A DNA stretch of 64,000 bases. Source: Streptomyces seoulensis (GTDB lineage: Bacteria > Actinomycetota > Actinomycetes > Streptomycetales > Streptomycetaceae). Below the pieces are notes generated by a model. It searched no databases and was not told where the DNA came from. It saw only the letters and a program-made list of their open reading frames with translations. The stretch is taken from NCBI GenBank assembly GCA_013364255.1, contig CP054936.1, positions 6,528,353 to 6,592,352 of the forward strand, given 5' to 3'. A program made the position numbers and the translations under genes. Shown here one piece after another: positions 54,301 through 61,900 of the stretch; position 1 is the first letter of the stretch; the number at the start of each line of letters is the position of its first letter.

Positions 54301-55546
54301 TGCGCAGCTCGCGCGCCTTCTGCTCCATGTTCTCCAGCAGGGTGTGCTCGATCTTCCGCATCTGCTCGATCTTGGTCGAGCTGTCGTCCACCCAGTCGCG
54401 GTAGGAGCGCTTGTTCAGCGAGGCCAGACCGTCGGCGCTGTCCAAAGCGCGCTTGGCGTACTGGTCGGCCGACTGGATCGTCGGGTTGCCCTCCTCGACC
54501 GGCTTGAGGAGTTCCTCGGCCCCGTTGCCGTAGATGTTGCGGAAGCTGTTGATCTCCGAGGTCTGGCTGTCCAGCGCCGACTGCGCGTACAGGCGGTCGT
54601 TGTCGGAGAGGTCGGACTTGGAGGTGTTGTTGGCCGGCAGCGCCGCCGCGATGACGGCGCGCTGCACGGAGGCGTACTCCTTGGCGGAGGAGAACGCGGC
54701 CAGCGCGCGGGTGCGCTGGATCATCTCCGGGTTGCTGGTCGCCTCGGCCATGTCCTGGGAGAGGCCGAGCAGCTCGGTGATGAGGTGGTGGTACGCCTCG
54801 ACCGTCTGGGAGGAGTTGCGCTCCGAGGTGTAGGCGCTCTTGCGGATCTTCGCCAGGCCGTTCAGCTCGCTGGCGAGGCCCACGAGGGTGTCGCGGACAC
54901 CCTGGAGGTTGCCGTCCTTGCTGGCGCTGTCGATCTCCTCGGAGGCGGTGAGGAAGTTCGTCTTGGCGCGGTCCGTCTTGTCCCGGAAGCCCTTGACGGT
55001 GATGGCGCTCGCGCTGGAGGGGTGGGAGAGCGGACCTGCGGACTGGTCGCGCTCCTCCTGGAGCGCGGCGGCCAGCTCGGTGGCCTGCTTGGTCATGTCG
55101 GTCAGCAGCTTCATGTTGTCGAGCTGCTGGATGTCGTCCAGGTTCTGGTTGATGCGCAGGCCGCCGAGCGTGGTGGCCGCCACCACGGGGAGGGCGAGCA
55201 GCGACACCAGACGGGTGGAGATGCGCCAGTTGCGCAGTGCCACGCGCGAGCCGGGGCCGGTGGGGGCCGAGTTCTTGGCCGACTTGGCCGGCTTGGCGGG
55301 CGCGCCGGGGCCCGACGGGGGAGTCGTACCGGCCGCGCCGCCGCGTTCCTTGCTGTCGCCGGACGAGGCCGGACCCGGGTTCTGGGCGTGCTGGGGCGAG
55401 GAGCTGACGGCCGTGGGGCCTGTCCCGCCGTGCGGCTCCGGCTCCGCCGAAGCGCTGCCATCCCTCTTGAAACGTCCCTGCACTAGCGTCGCAACCTCTG
55501 GACCAGGCGCCCTCCCGGATGAGCGGGAAGACGGTGTCGGCGTCAT
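51341..55546 (-). CDS. cvnA1: Conservon sensor histidine-kinase-like protein CvnA (right conservon)
   Basis: About 1401 residues from ATG 55546 (start uncertain; a GTG near 55484 is possible). Membrane helix near 115-135 (LVSLLALPVVAATTLGGLRI), an NIT-like outer domain, a second helix near 420 (GVLILLVLGVSLVGAFVVAR), HAMP, then the ATPase: LLAELLENATSFSSPQTKV, EIHDTGIGLSPEDL, RMGLFVVGRLSQRHG. No obvious H box. The C-terminal 600 residues are low complexity, with GPGQN repeats and a 14-residue tandem repeat (FPAVQGYDNGSTGQ type). It ends with the same VSRAPDDVRGRLTNLRRGI tail as its paralogue. Confidence 0.88.
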   Translation of the reverse strand: MTPTPSSRSSGRAPGPEVATLVQGRFKRDGSASAEPEPHGGTGPTAVSSSPQHAQNPGPASSGDSKERGGAAGTTPPSGPGAPAKPAKSAKNSAPTGPGSRVALRNWRISTRLVSLLALPVVAATTLGGLRINQNLDDIQQLDNMKLLTDMTKQATELAAALQEERDQSAGPLSHPSSASAITVKGFRDKTDRAKTNFLTASEEIDSASKDGNLQGVRDTLVGLASELNGLAKIRKSAYTSERNSSQTVEAYHHLITELLGLSQDMAEATSNPEMIQRTRALAAFSSAKEYASVQRAVIAAALPANNTSKSDLSDNDRLYAQSALDSQTSEINSFRNIYGNGAEELLKPVEEGNPTIQSADQYAKRALDSADGLASLNKRSYRDWVDDSSTKIEQMRKIEHTLLENMEQKARELRSSTEQDAIISGVLILLVLGVSLVGAFVVARSMIRSLRRLQDTATRVAQDRLPELVKQLSESDPQDVDTTVESVGVHSRDEIGQVAAAFDEVHREAVRLAAEQALLRGNVNAMFTNLSRRSQGLIQRQLSLISELESREADPDQLSSLFKLDHLATRMRRNGENLLVLAGEEPGRRWTRPVPLVDVLRAAASEVEQYERIELASVPTTEVAGRVVNDLVHLLAELLENATSFSSPQTKVKVTGHALPDGRVLIEIHDTGIGLSPEDLAAINERLASPPTVDVSVSRRMGLFVVGRLSQRHGIRIQLRPSDSGGTTALVMLPVDVAQGGKKPAPGKPGIPSAGGPAAAAAAAGAAAARRSGQGGGGALGAGGPAGGPGRLGPGGAQRGQVGAGQGPRAALPGTGGRPGGPGGPGGPGGARGPQGGPGQPQQGRPGQNGPGQSGPGQNGPGQNTPAQNAPGQNPAGAGFGGRAPGAGQGLQAAGPAAPQGFGDGRRTDNRQGFGEGGRQDAFGGTRQDAFGNGARGAVPPQRGNGGEQGRAPQLPARGGPRAELPGGNPQPRTPSWGNENAAGPGRPDAPRGHDEAERAQNARTPRFEDHSGPGGTAQMPALPAPGDRQNPGAPADTSAFPRPDFDAPQGGGRDAGRFQDPGAQQNTGSFVRPDIFGAGAQGGQQHGNPSDTGQFAAPQGYDTGSTGQFPAVQGYEDGSTGQFPAVQGYEDNSTGQFPAVQGYDNGSTGQFPAVQGYDNGSDGQYQQPGYDHGATGQYATPQAYGNGAAGQFQQPAQADETSGRPQLPGRQGPSSTGQFERPQPGQGPADFGAPRPPAPHQQQRPVSREPEALPPAGPGDGRTPLFDTLETNWFRGEREQAATPAPAPQQPQTPAAPERPAASAWRSSPNDELVRQAERVRQPAAGGVTTSGLPRRVPKANLVPGTAQQQQHQSGPQVSRAPDDVRGRLTNLRRGIAQGRQAGNGQTGSHPSPTHQQER
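52060..52265. repeat. 42-bp tandem repeat in cvnA1
   Basis: About five copies with a 42-base period (marker GTAGCCCTGGACGG and variants at 52070, 52112, 52154, 52196, 52238), coding 14-residue units of FPAVQGY(D/E)(N/D)GSTGQ. More divergent copies follow on the low-coordinate side. Confidence 0.85.
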
Positions 55547-56084
55547 GGGGAGCGTCCTGAATACGTTCCCCGGGTGGTCGTGAGTGACCGGCGCTGGCTC
55601 CCCCTGTCTCGCCGCCACTCGGCGCTGCGTTGCGCCCCCTGCGCGCCGGCTCGATCCTGCGGCGGTCCGTGGCATTCCAGCACAGTGCAGGATCTCCAAC
55701 AAGGCATGTGGGCCATGCTGTGACCTCTGTGACACGGCGTGAGTGGCGAGTTACCGGTGGTGGAAAGTGATCTCCCGCAATGCGGACATATGGCTACGAC
55801 CCGGTGAGCGACCGCAGGTGTCCCAGTCGCCATGATCGGGAGCGGAATGGCTGCTTCAGGTGATGAATGTCCGTTTTGGTGCGGCGCGAGGCGTCCGGCA
55901 ATTGTCCGAATTGTCGACGGTGTCGTGAGCAAACTCACATGGAGATCACGGTCTCTTCACGGCCTCGGCCGGGAATCGCATGTTTAGCCTGACGCTTTAC
56001 AGCGATGGCAAAACCGACAACCGGTGCCCGAGCGGGGCTCCCGAGGCCCCGCGGCGCCCGTAGACGACAAGGTCTCCAACAGCC
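55547..56084. other. Long intergenic region between cvnA1 and the ANPRRT peptide gene
   Basis: About 540 bases, less GC-rich than the genes around it. It should carry the promoters of the right conservon (minus) and of the small gene (plus). A hairpin GTGAG-4-CTCAC lies at 55925-55938. No gene was supported. Confidence 0.4.
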
Positions 56085-56273
56085 GTGAAGACGACGATGA
56101 TGTTCCGCAACATAGCCAACCCCCGGCGCACCACGCTCGCGCACCTCCAGGACGCCGAAGCGCTGCAGATCCCGGAACTGCCGGAGCACTCCGTCACCCT
56201 CCCGACCCAGACCGCCAACCCCCGGCGCACCATCCTGATGGAGGCCCCGGTCGCCGCCTCCGTCGCCGAGTAG
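56085..56273 (+). CDS. Small protein (62 aa) with duplicated ANPRRT motif
   Basis: MKTTMMFRNIANPRRTTLAH begins a 62-residue chain whose middle is acidic and Pro/Leu-rich (LQIPELPEHSVTLPTQ) and which repeats the motif as TANPRRTILMEAPVAASVAE. Codon use is normal and GC3 is high. Starts at GTG 56085; ATG 56097 or 56100 are alternatives. No ribosome site is perfect. It is a stand-alone gene between the conservon and an FAH hydrolase. Duplicated short motif and size recall peptide precursors or docking peptides, but no maturation enzyme is adjacent. Confidence 0.6.
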   Translation: MKTTMMFRNIANPRRTTLAHLQDAEALQIPELPEHSVTLPTQTANPRRTILMEAPVAASVAE

Positions 56274-56582
56274 ACCGCAGCCTCCGTCGCGGACTGGACC
56301 GCCGCCTCCCGCACGGAGCAGTACGCGCCCGGCCCGCCGCGTGCTCAATCCGCCGCGCGCCGCACGCGCCGACGCGCATCCGGAGACCCAGGGGCGCCCC
56401 CGACGGCGAATTCCAGGGGGCGTCCCTCCGCCGTGCCCGCCCCTCCGCCGCGCCCGCGGCGGACGCCCCCGTGCGGCCGTGACCCGCCGTCCCGGCGGCG
56501 CGATGCGCGAGAGACGGGGCCCGTGCCGCGTTAGCCTGGAGCGTCAGACTCCAGCCAGCTCAGTCAAGGGGCCAAGCAACCC
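56274..56582. other. Intergenic region ahead of the FAH-family gene
   Basis: No gene seen. It contains the imperfect hairpin at 56391-56426 and a small one, CTGGAG-7-CTCCAG, at 56536-56554 close to the FAH start. Confidence 0.4.
56391..56426 (+). terminator. Possible terminator after the ANPRRT peptide gene
   Basis: GGGGCGCCCCC and GGGGGCGTCCC (one G-T pair) around 14 bases. Confidence 0.45.
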
Positions 56583-57368
56583 GTGCGCATCGCCAGGTTC
56601 TCCATCGACGGGAACGTCGCCTTCGGCGCGGTCGAGGGCGACCAGCCGGACGAGCTCGTCCTCGACATCATCAAGGGCATCCCGTTCGCGGACTTCGAGC
56701 TCTCCGGCACCAAGGTCCCGCTGAGCAAGGTGCGGCTGCTGCCGCCGGTGCTCCCCAACAAGGTCGTCGCCTTCGGCCGCAACTACGCCGAGCACGCCCG
56801 CGAACTCGGCAACGAGGTGCCCGACGCGCCGTTCGCCTTCTTCAAGCCGTCCACCTCGGTGATCGGCCCCGGCGACCCCATCCAGTACCCCTCCTTCTCC
56901 GAGGAACTGCACCACGAGGCCGAGCTGGCCGTCGTCATCGGCCGCATGTGCCGCGAGGTCCCGCGCGACCGCGTCAAGGACGTGGTCTTCGGCTACACCT
57001 GCGCCAACGACGTCACCGCCCGCGACGTCCAGCGCCGCGAGAAGCAGTGGGCCCGGGCGAAGGGCTTCGACTCCTCCTGCCCGCTGGGCCCCTGGGTGGA
57101 GACCGGCCTCGACCTCGCCGCCGCGTCCGACCTGACCGTCCAGCTCACCGTCAACGGCGAGCAGCGGCAGCTGGGCCGCACCAGCGAGATGATCCACTCC
57201 ATCGAGGATCTGATCGTCAACATCTCCGAGGCCATGACGCTGCTCCCCGGCGACGTGATCCTCACGGGCACCCCGGCGGGGGTCGGCCCCCTGAACGTCG
57301 GCGACGAAGTCGCCGTCACCATCGAAGGCATCGGCACTCTCACCAACAAGGTTGTCAAGCGTGGCTAG
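56583..57368 (+). CDS. Fumarylacetoacetate hydrolase (FAH) family protein
   Basis: 261 residues. FAH C-terminal fold with VAFGRNYAEHARELGN, FFKPSTSVIGPGDPI, the metal site HHEAELAVVIG (Glu...Glu) and FGYTCANDVTARDVQRRE (Asp), GFDSSCPLGPW, DVILTGTPAGVGPLNVGDEV. Members hydrolyse or decarboxylate acylpyruvates or oxaloacetate-like substrates; the exact one is unknown. It overlaps gltX by 8 bases, so the two are coupled, an order conserved in Streptomyces as I recall. Confidence 0.92.
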   Translation: MRIARFSIDGNVAFGAVEGDQPDELVLDIIKGIPFADFELSGTKVPLSKVRLLPPVLPNKVVAFGRNYAEHARELGNEVPDAPFAFFKPSTSVIGPGDPIQYPSFSEELHHEAELAVVIGRMCREVPRDRVKDVVFGYTCANDVTARDVQRREKQWARAKGFDSSCPLGPWVETGLDLAAASDLTVQLTVNGEQRQLGRTSEMIHSIEDLIVNISEAMTLLPGDVILTGTPAGVGPLNVGDEVAVTIEGIGTLTNKVVKRG

Positions 57369-58845
57369 CGCACCAGCATCCACCGTCCGCGTCCGTTTCT
57401 GTCCCTCGCCCACCGGCAACCCGCACGTGGGGCTGGTCCGCACCGCCCTGTTCAACTGGGCGTTCGCCCGTCACCACCAGGGCGCCCTGGTCTTCCGCAT
57501 CGAGGACACCGACGCGGCCCGCGACTCCGAGGAGTCGTACGAGCAGCTGCTGGACGCGATGCGCTGGCTGGGCTTCGACTGGGACGAGGGCCCCGAGGTC
57601 GGCGGCCCGCACGCGCCCTACCGCCAGTCGCAGCGCATGGACGTCTACCGCGACGTCGCGCGGAAGCTGCTGGACGCCGGCCACGCCTACCACTGCTACT
57701 GCTCCCAGGACGAGCTGGACGCCCGCCGCGAGGCCGCCCGCGCCGCCGGCAAGCCCTCCGGCTACGACGGCCACTGCCGCGAGCTGAGCGACGTACAGGC
57801 CGAGGAGTACCGGGCCGCGGGCCGCAGCCCCATCGTCCGCTTCCGGATGCCCGACGAGACGATCACCTTCACCGACCTCGTCCGCGGCGAGATCAGCTAC
57901 CTGCCGGAGAACGTCCCGGACTACGGCATCGTCCGCGCCAACGGCGCCCCCCTCTACACGCTCGTCAACCCGGTCGACGACGCGCTGATGGAGATCACCC
58001 ACATCCTGCGCGGCGAGGACCTGCTCTCCTCCACCCCGCGCCAGATCGCCCTGTACAAGGCGCTGATCGAGCTGGGCGTCGCCAAGGAGATCCCCGCCTT
58101 CGGCCACCTGCCGTACGTCATGGGCGAGGGCAACAAGAAGCTCTCCAAGCGCGACCCGCAGTCCTCGCTGAACCTCTACCGCGAGCGCGGCTTCCTGCCC
58201 GAGGGCCTGCTCAACTACCTCTCCCTGCTCGGCTGGTCGCTCTCGGCCGACCAGGACATCTTCTCGGTCGAGGAGATGGTCGCGGCCTTCGACATCGCCG
58301 ACGTCAACCCCAACCCGGCCCGCTTCGACCTGAAGAAGTGCGAGGCGATCAACGCCGACCACATCCGCATGCTCGACGTGAAGGACTTCACCGAGCGCTG
58401 CGCGCCCTGGCTGCGGGCCCCCTTCGCGCCGTGGGCCGCCGAGGACTTCGACGAGGCCAAGTGGGCGGCGATCGCCCCGCACGCCCAGACCCGCCTGAAG
58501 GTCCTCTCCGAGATCACCGACAACGTCGACTTCCTCTTCCTGCCCGAGCCCGTCTTCGACGAGGCCAGCTGGACGAAGGCGATGAAGGAGGGCTCGGACG
58601 CCCTGCTGCGCACCGCCCGGGAGAAGCTGGCGGCGGCCGACTGGACCTCGGCCGAGTCGCTGAAGGAGGCCGTCCTGGCCGCCGGCGAGGCGCACGGCCT
58701 CAAGCTCGGCAAGGCCCAGGCCCCGGTCCGCGTCGCCGTCACCGGCCGCACGGTCGGCCTGCCCCTCTTCGAGTCCCTTGAGGTCCTGGGCGAGGAGAAG
58801 ACGCTGTCCCGCATCGACGCGGCGCTGGCCAGGCTCGCGGCCTGA
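57361..58845 (+). CDS. gltX: Glutamyl-tRNA synthetase
   Basis: 494 residues, class I. HIGH-type motif FCPSPTGNPHVGLVRTALFN at the start, RIEDTDAARDSEESYEQLLD, and KMSKS-type KKLSKRDPQSSLNLY. The C-terminal anticodon-binding helical domain starts near 320. Actinobacteria lack GlnRS, so this enzyme is expected to charge both tRNA-Glu and tRNA-Gln before amidotransfer. GTG 57361 gives the usual N-terminus (MASAPASTVRVRFCPSPTG). Genes for exactly these two tRNAs lie 1 kb downstream. Confidence 0.96.
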   Translation: MASAPASTVRVRFCPSPTGNPHVGLVRTALFNWAFARHHQGALVFRIEDTDAARDSEESYEQLLDAMRWLGFDWDEGPEVGGPHAPYRQSQRMDVYRDVARKLLDAGHAYHCYCSQDELDARREAARAAGKPSGYDGHCRELSDVQAEEYRAAGRSPIVRFRMPDETITFTDLVRGEISYLPENVPDYGIVRANGAPLYTLVNPVDDALMEITHILRGEDLLSSTPRQIALYKALIELGVAKEIPAFGHLPYVMGEGNKKLSKRDPQSSLNLYRERGFLPEGLLNYLSLLGWSLSADQDIFSVEEMVAAFDIADVNPNPARFDLKKCEAINADHIRMLDVKDFTERCAPWLRAPFAPWAAEDFDEAKWAAIAPHAQTRLKVLSEITDNVDFLFLPEPVFDEASWTKAMKEGSDALLRTAREKLAAADWTSAESLKEAVLAAGEAHGLKLGKAQAPVRVAVTGRTVGLPLFESLEVLGEEKTLSRIDAALARLAA

Positions 58846-58860
58846 CGCCCGCGCGTCCGG

Positions 58861-58895
58861 AAGGGGCGGTTCCCGGTCGCCGGGAGCCGCCCCTT
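58861..58895 (+). terminator. Terminator after gltX
   Basis: AAGGGGCGGTTCCCGG and CCGGGAGCCGCCCCTT (one G-T pair) around TCG. Confidence 0.8.
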
Positions 58896-58952
58896 CGCGC
58901 TGTCCGGGCGCCGCCTCCCGCCGGGGCCCGACACGGCGGTACCGTCGTAGAC

Positions 58953-59708
58953 ATGACCACCGAGCCCGTCCTGTCGGAGGTCCGAGCCGTCCTGTGGGAC
59001 GTCGACGACACCCTCTTCGACTACACCACGGCCGACCGCACCGGGATGCGGGCGCACCTGCTGGCCGAACGGCTGCTGGAGCGGTACGGCGACGCGGAGC
59101 GGGCCCTCGCGCACTGGCGGCGGATCACCGACGAGCAGTGGGCGCGGTTCGCGGCGGGGGAGGCGACCTTCGAGCAGCAGCGGCGCGACCGGGTGCGGGT
59201 CTTCCTCGGCCGGCCGGAGCTGTCCGACGCCGAGGCGGAGGCGTGGTTCGGGCGTTACCTGCGCCACTACGAGGCGGCCTGGGCGCTCTTCCCGGACGTG
59301 CTGCCCGTGCTGGACGCCCTCGCCGCCAGCCACCGGCACGCCGTGCTGTCCAACTCCAACCTCCAGGTCCAGGAGCACAAGCTGCGCGTCCTCGGCGTGC
59401 GCGACCGCTTCGAGGCCGTGCTGTGCGCGGCGGAGCTGGGCGTGTCCAAGCCGGCCCCCGAAGCGTTCCACGCGGCCTGCGAGGCGCTGGAACTCGCCCC
59501 GCACCAGGTCGCGTACGTCGGCGACCACCCCGAGATCGACGGCCGGGGCGCCGCCGCCGCGGGGCTGCTGTCGGTCTGGATCGACCGTGGCGGGGTGTAC
59601 ACCCTGGGTGACGCCGAGGGCGGTCCGCGGCGGATCTCCTCCCTCGCCGAACTGCCCGCGACGCTCGGCACGGACAGTCGTTTTGGAGCCCCGTCCACCT
59701 TCAGGTAA
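58953..59708 (+). CDS. HAD-superfamily hydrolase
   Basis: 251 residues. Motif I WDVDDTLF (nucleophile Asp), motif II VLSNSN, motif III Lys in GVSKPAPEAF, motif IV VGDHPEIDGRGAAAAG. A helical cap lies between I and II, so it is a subclass I phosphatase/haloacid-dehalogenase-like enzyme. Substrate unknown. The 3' end overlaps a likely promoter for the tRNA genes. Confidence 0.9.
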   Translation: MTTEPVLSEVRAVLWDVDDTLFDYTTADRTGMRAHLLAERLLERYGDAERALAHWRRITDEQWARFAAGEATFEQQRRDRVRVFLGRPELSDAEAEAWFGRYLRHYEAAWALFPDVLPVLDALAASHRHAVLSNSNLQVQEHKLRVLGVRDRFEAVLCAAELGVSKPAPEAFHAACEALELAPHQVAYVGDHPEIDGRGAAAAGLLSVWIDRGGVYTLGDAEGGPRRISSLAELPATLGTDSRFGAPSTFR

Positions 59709-59711
59709 TGT
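59683..59711 (+). promoter_or_regulatory. Promoter candidate for the tRNA cluster
   Basis: TTGGAG and TAATGT separated by 17 bases, about 90 bases before the first tRNA. It overlaps the end of the HAD gene. Confidence 0.55.
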
Positions 59712-59799
59712 TCTTCCTGCGCCGCGGGGAACGGGCCGAAAGGCCGGAAACCCGAAGCGCAGTACTAGAACGAGAACCCCGCAGGGGCTTGCGTTCCAG

Positions 59800-59871
59800 T
59801 GGCCTATGGTGTAATTGGCAGCACGACTGATTCTGGTTCAGTTAGTCTTGGTTCGAGTCCAGGTAGGCCAG
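59800..59871 (+). tRNA. tRNA-Gln (CUG)
   Basis: 72 bases; acceptor TGGCCTA/TAGGCCA plus discriminator G; anticodon stem ACTGA/TCAGT with loop TTCTGGT (anticodon CTG); TTCGAGT T-loop. No encoded CCA. Confidence 0.95.
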
Positions 59872-59913
59872 CTCGCAGATGCTTCAATCTGCAACCGCGG
59901 ATCACATCCGCGA

Positions 59914-59986
59914 GCCCCCGTTGTGTAGCGGCCTAGCACGCTGCCCTCTCAAGGCAGTAGCGCCGGTTCGAATCCGGTCGGGGGTA
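59914..59986 (+). tRNA. tRNA-Glu (CUC), first copy
   Basis: 73 bases; acceptor GCCCCCG/CGGGGGT plus A; anticodon stem CTGCC/GGCAG with loop CTCTCAA (anticodon CTC). No encoded CCA. Confidence 0.95.
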
Positions 59987-60048
59987 CAGATCCTTCCCGC
60001 GAGGACAGACAGGGTAGCTCCCCCTGTCCTTGACGCAGGATCGCTAGG

Positions 60049-60121
60049 GCCCCCGTTGTGTAGCGGCCTAGCACGCCGCCCTCTCAAGGCGGTAGCGCCG
60101 GTTCGAATCCGGTCGGGGGTA
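60049..60121 (+). tRNA. tRNA-Glu (CUC), second copy
   Basis: 73 bases; same as the first copy except the anticodon stem CCGCC/GGCGG, a compensated base pair. Confidence 0.95.
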
Positions 60122-60141
60122 CGACTGGTCTAAACCATCAT

Positions 60142-60213
60142 TGGTCTATGGTGTAATTGGCAGCACGACTGATTCTGGTTCAGTTAGTCTTGGTTCGAGT
60201 CCAGGTAGACCAG
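60142..60213 (+). tRNA. tRNA-Gln (CUG), second copy
   Basis: 72 bases; differs from the first tRNA-Gln by the acceptor pair T4-A69 in place of C4-G69 (TGGTCTA/TAGACCA), a compensated change. Confidence 0.95.
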
Positions 60214-60256
60214 CTCGGACCTGCGGCGGTGCAGTACTGAACGCCCGCAGGCCCAG

Positions 60257-60329
60257 GCCCCCGTTGTGTAGCGGCCTAGCACGCCGCCCTCTCAAGGCGG
60301 TAGCGCCGGTTCGAATCCGGTCGGGGGTA
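60257..60329 (+). tRNA. tRNA-Glu (CUC), third copy
   Basis: 73 bases, identical to the second tRNA-Glu copy. Last of the five-gene cluster; a terminator follows. Confidence 0.95.
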
Positions 60330-60338
60330 CGTCAAGAT

Positions 60339-60370
60339 CCGATGGGCCCCGCTTCGGCGGGGCCCATCGG
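60339..60370 (+). terminator. Terminator after the tRNA cluster
   Basis: CCGATGGGCCCCGC and GCGGGGCCCATCGG, 14-bp perfect arms around TTCG. Confidence 0.85.
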
Positions 60371-60394
60371 CGTTCCCGTGCCCGGCTCACCGGC

Positions 60395-60946
60395 TCACTC
60401 GAAGCCGTACCGCCGCGCCGACTCCTCCTCCTGGGCCGGCCGGTGCAGCGCCCGCAGTACCGGCTCGTTGAGGATCGCCCCCAGCACCGCGAACTCGACC
60501 CGCTCCGCCTGCGACGGGTACCGCTCCATGGCGTCCAGGTCCAGGACCGCCGCCCGGTGCATCAACTCGGCGTACGGCGCGAGCAGTTCGGCCCCCCAGT
60601 CGTAGCCGAGCCGGCGGAACGCGGCCACCGCGACCACCAGCGAACGGTAGGCGGGGGAGAGGGTCGTGAGCTGCTCGGAGTTGCGCCGGCCGAGCCGGTC
60701 GAGCAGCGCCGCGACCTCCTGCCGCGCGGCCCGGACGTGCTCGTCGTCCTGGTCCGGCTCCGGCACCTGCGGCAGCGCCCACAGCGCCGCGCCCAGCCGG
60801 ATCGTCCGGCCCAGACCGTCGTCGTCCACGTGCCCGAGCACCTCGCGCACCGTGGCCACCGGCACCTCGCCCACCTGGATCATCGCCCGCACCAGCCGCA
60901 GCCGGCGCAGATGCTCCTCGTCGTACTCGGCGCTCGTGGCGTTCAC
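60395..60946 (-). CDS. MerR-like protein lacking the N-terminal DNA-binding head
   Basis: 183 residues. It begins NATSAEYDEEHLRRLRLVRA and continues MIQVGEVPVATVREVLGHVD, which is the second half of a MerR helix-turn-helix region, followed by the helical effector part ending LHRPAQEEESARRYGFE. The usual first 40 residues (the recognition helix-turn-helix and its Tyr-Tyr wing) are missing. The in-frame DNA upstream still reads LREAAGRGRQ, a remnant of the LREAGLLP-type wing, but is cut off by a large hairpin. Either a decayed gene or a regulator that works without DNA contact. No good ribosome site for GTG 60946. Confidence 0.6.
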   Translation of the reverse strand: MNATSAEYDEEHLRRLRLVRAMIQVGEVPVATVREVLGHVDDDGLGRTIRLGAALWALPQVPEPDQDDEHVRAARQEVAALLDRLGRRNSEQLTTLSPAYRSLVVAVAAFRRLGYDWGAELLAPYAELMHRAAVLDLDAMERYPSQAERVEFAVLGAILNEPVLRALHRPAQEEESARRYGFE

Positions 60947-60982
60947 CTGGCGTCCGCGCCCTGCGGCCTCCCGGAGCTGACG

Positions 60983-61026
60983 AGGCGGCCCCGAGTCCGG
61001 ACGGGGGGGGGGACTCGGGGCCGCCT
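60983..61026. terminator. Hairpin with poly-G loop downstream of ndgR
   Basis: AGGCGGCCCCGAGTCC and its exact complement (16-bp arms) around a 12-base loop; a run of ten G (61003-61012) crosses loop and stem. Placed to terminate ndgR transcription. Confidence 0.75.
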
Positions 61027-61155
61027 GGTGTTCGTCGTGCGGGTGTCGTCGCCCGGTGTCGCCGGGCGGGGCGTGGTGCGGTGCGGGGGGTCGTCGTGCG
61101 GTTCCGGCGGGGACGGGGCCGCGGCGTCGGGGCCGCCGTCCGGCGGGGGAGCGGG

Positions 61156-61869
61156 TCAGGAGCGGCGCAGCGCCTCGGAGAGGCGGCCGGCGGCGTCGAT
61201 GACCGCCTGGGCGTGCATCCGGCCGGGGTGGCGGGTGAGGCGCTCGATGGGTCCGGAGACCGAGACGGCGGCCACCACGCGGTTGGAGGGGCCGCGCACG
61301 GGCGCGGAGACCGAGGCGACGCCCGGCTCGCGCTCGCCGATCGACTGCGCCCAGCCGCGTCGCCGCACCCCGGACAGGGCGGTCGCCGTGAAGCGGGCGC
61401 CCTGGAGGCCGCGGTGCAGACGCTCCGGCTCCTCCCAGGCCATCAGGACCTGCGCGGAGGAGCCCGCCTTCATGGTGAGGGTGGAGCCGACCGGGACGGT
61501 GTCCCGCAGGCCGGACAGGCGCTCGGCGGCGGCGACGCAGATGCGCATGTCGCCCTGGCGGCGGTAGAGCTGCGCGCTCTCGCCGGTGACGTCCCTGAGG
61601 TGGGTGAGCACCGGCCCGGCGGTGGCGAGGAGACGGTCCTCGCCGGCGGCCGCGGCCAGTTCCGCGAGCCGCGGGCCGAGAATGAACCGGCCCTGCATGT
61701 CGCGTGCCACCATGCGGTGGTGTTCCAGGGCCACGGCCAGCCGGTGGGCCGTGGGTCGTGCGAGTCCGGTGGCCGCGACCAGACCCGCGAGGGTGGCCGG
61801 ACCGGACTCCAGGGCGCTCAGGACAAGGGCTGCCTTGTCCAGGACGCCGACGCCGCTACTGTTGTCCAT
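61156..61869 (-). CDS. ndgR: IclR-family regulator NdgR
   Basis: 237 residues from ATG 61869. The winged helix is at 8-60 (VLDKAALVLSALESGPATLA, GLVAATGLARPTAHRLAVAL) and the IclR effector domain from about 75 (DRLLATAGPVLTHLRDVTGE, GSTLTMKAGSSAQVLMAWEE, VSAPVRGPSNRVVAAVSVSG). Sequence and position next to leuC match NdgR, known to control leucine and other amino-acid genes and antibiotic production in S. coelicolor. An in-frame ATG or GTG 21 bases upstream would add seven residues. Divergent from leuCD. Confidence 0.93.
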   Translation of the reverse strand: MDNSSGVGVLDKAALVLSALESGPATLAGLVAATGLARPTAHRLAVALEHHRMVARDMQGRFILGPRLAELAAAAGEDRLLATAGPVLTHLRDVTGESAQLYRRQGDMRICVAAAERLSGLRDTVPVGSTLTMKAGSSAQVLMAWEEPERLHRGLQGARFTATALSGVRRRGWAQSIGEREPGVASVSAPVRGPSNRVVAAVSVSGPIERLTRHPGRMHAQAVIDAAGRLSEALRRS

Positions 61870-61883
61870 GAAACGATACTCGC

Positions 61884-61900
61884 GTCTCACTCTGTGAAAC
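61884..61900. promoter_or_regulatory. Imperfect dyad near the ndgR start
   Basis: GTCTCAC and GTGAAAC around TCT, 15 bases before the ndgR start. TTCCATGGAA, a perfect palindrome, follows at 61913-61922. Both are candidate NdgR sites in the shared ndgR-leuC region. Confidence 0.4.

Noticed and set aside
59800..60329. Repeats at 60 kb as an attachment site or mobile element
   Set aside because: They are complete tRNA genes with intact cloverleaf pairing; no partial tRNA copy marks an integration event.
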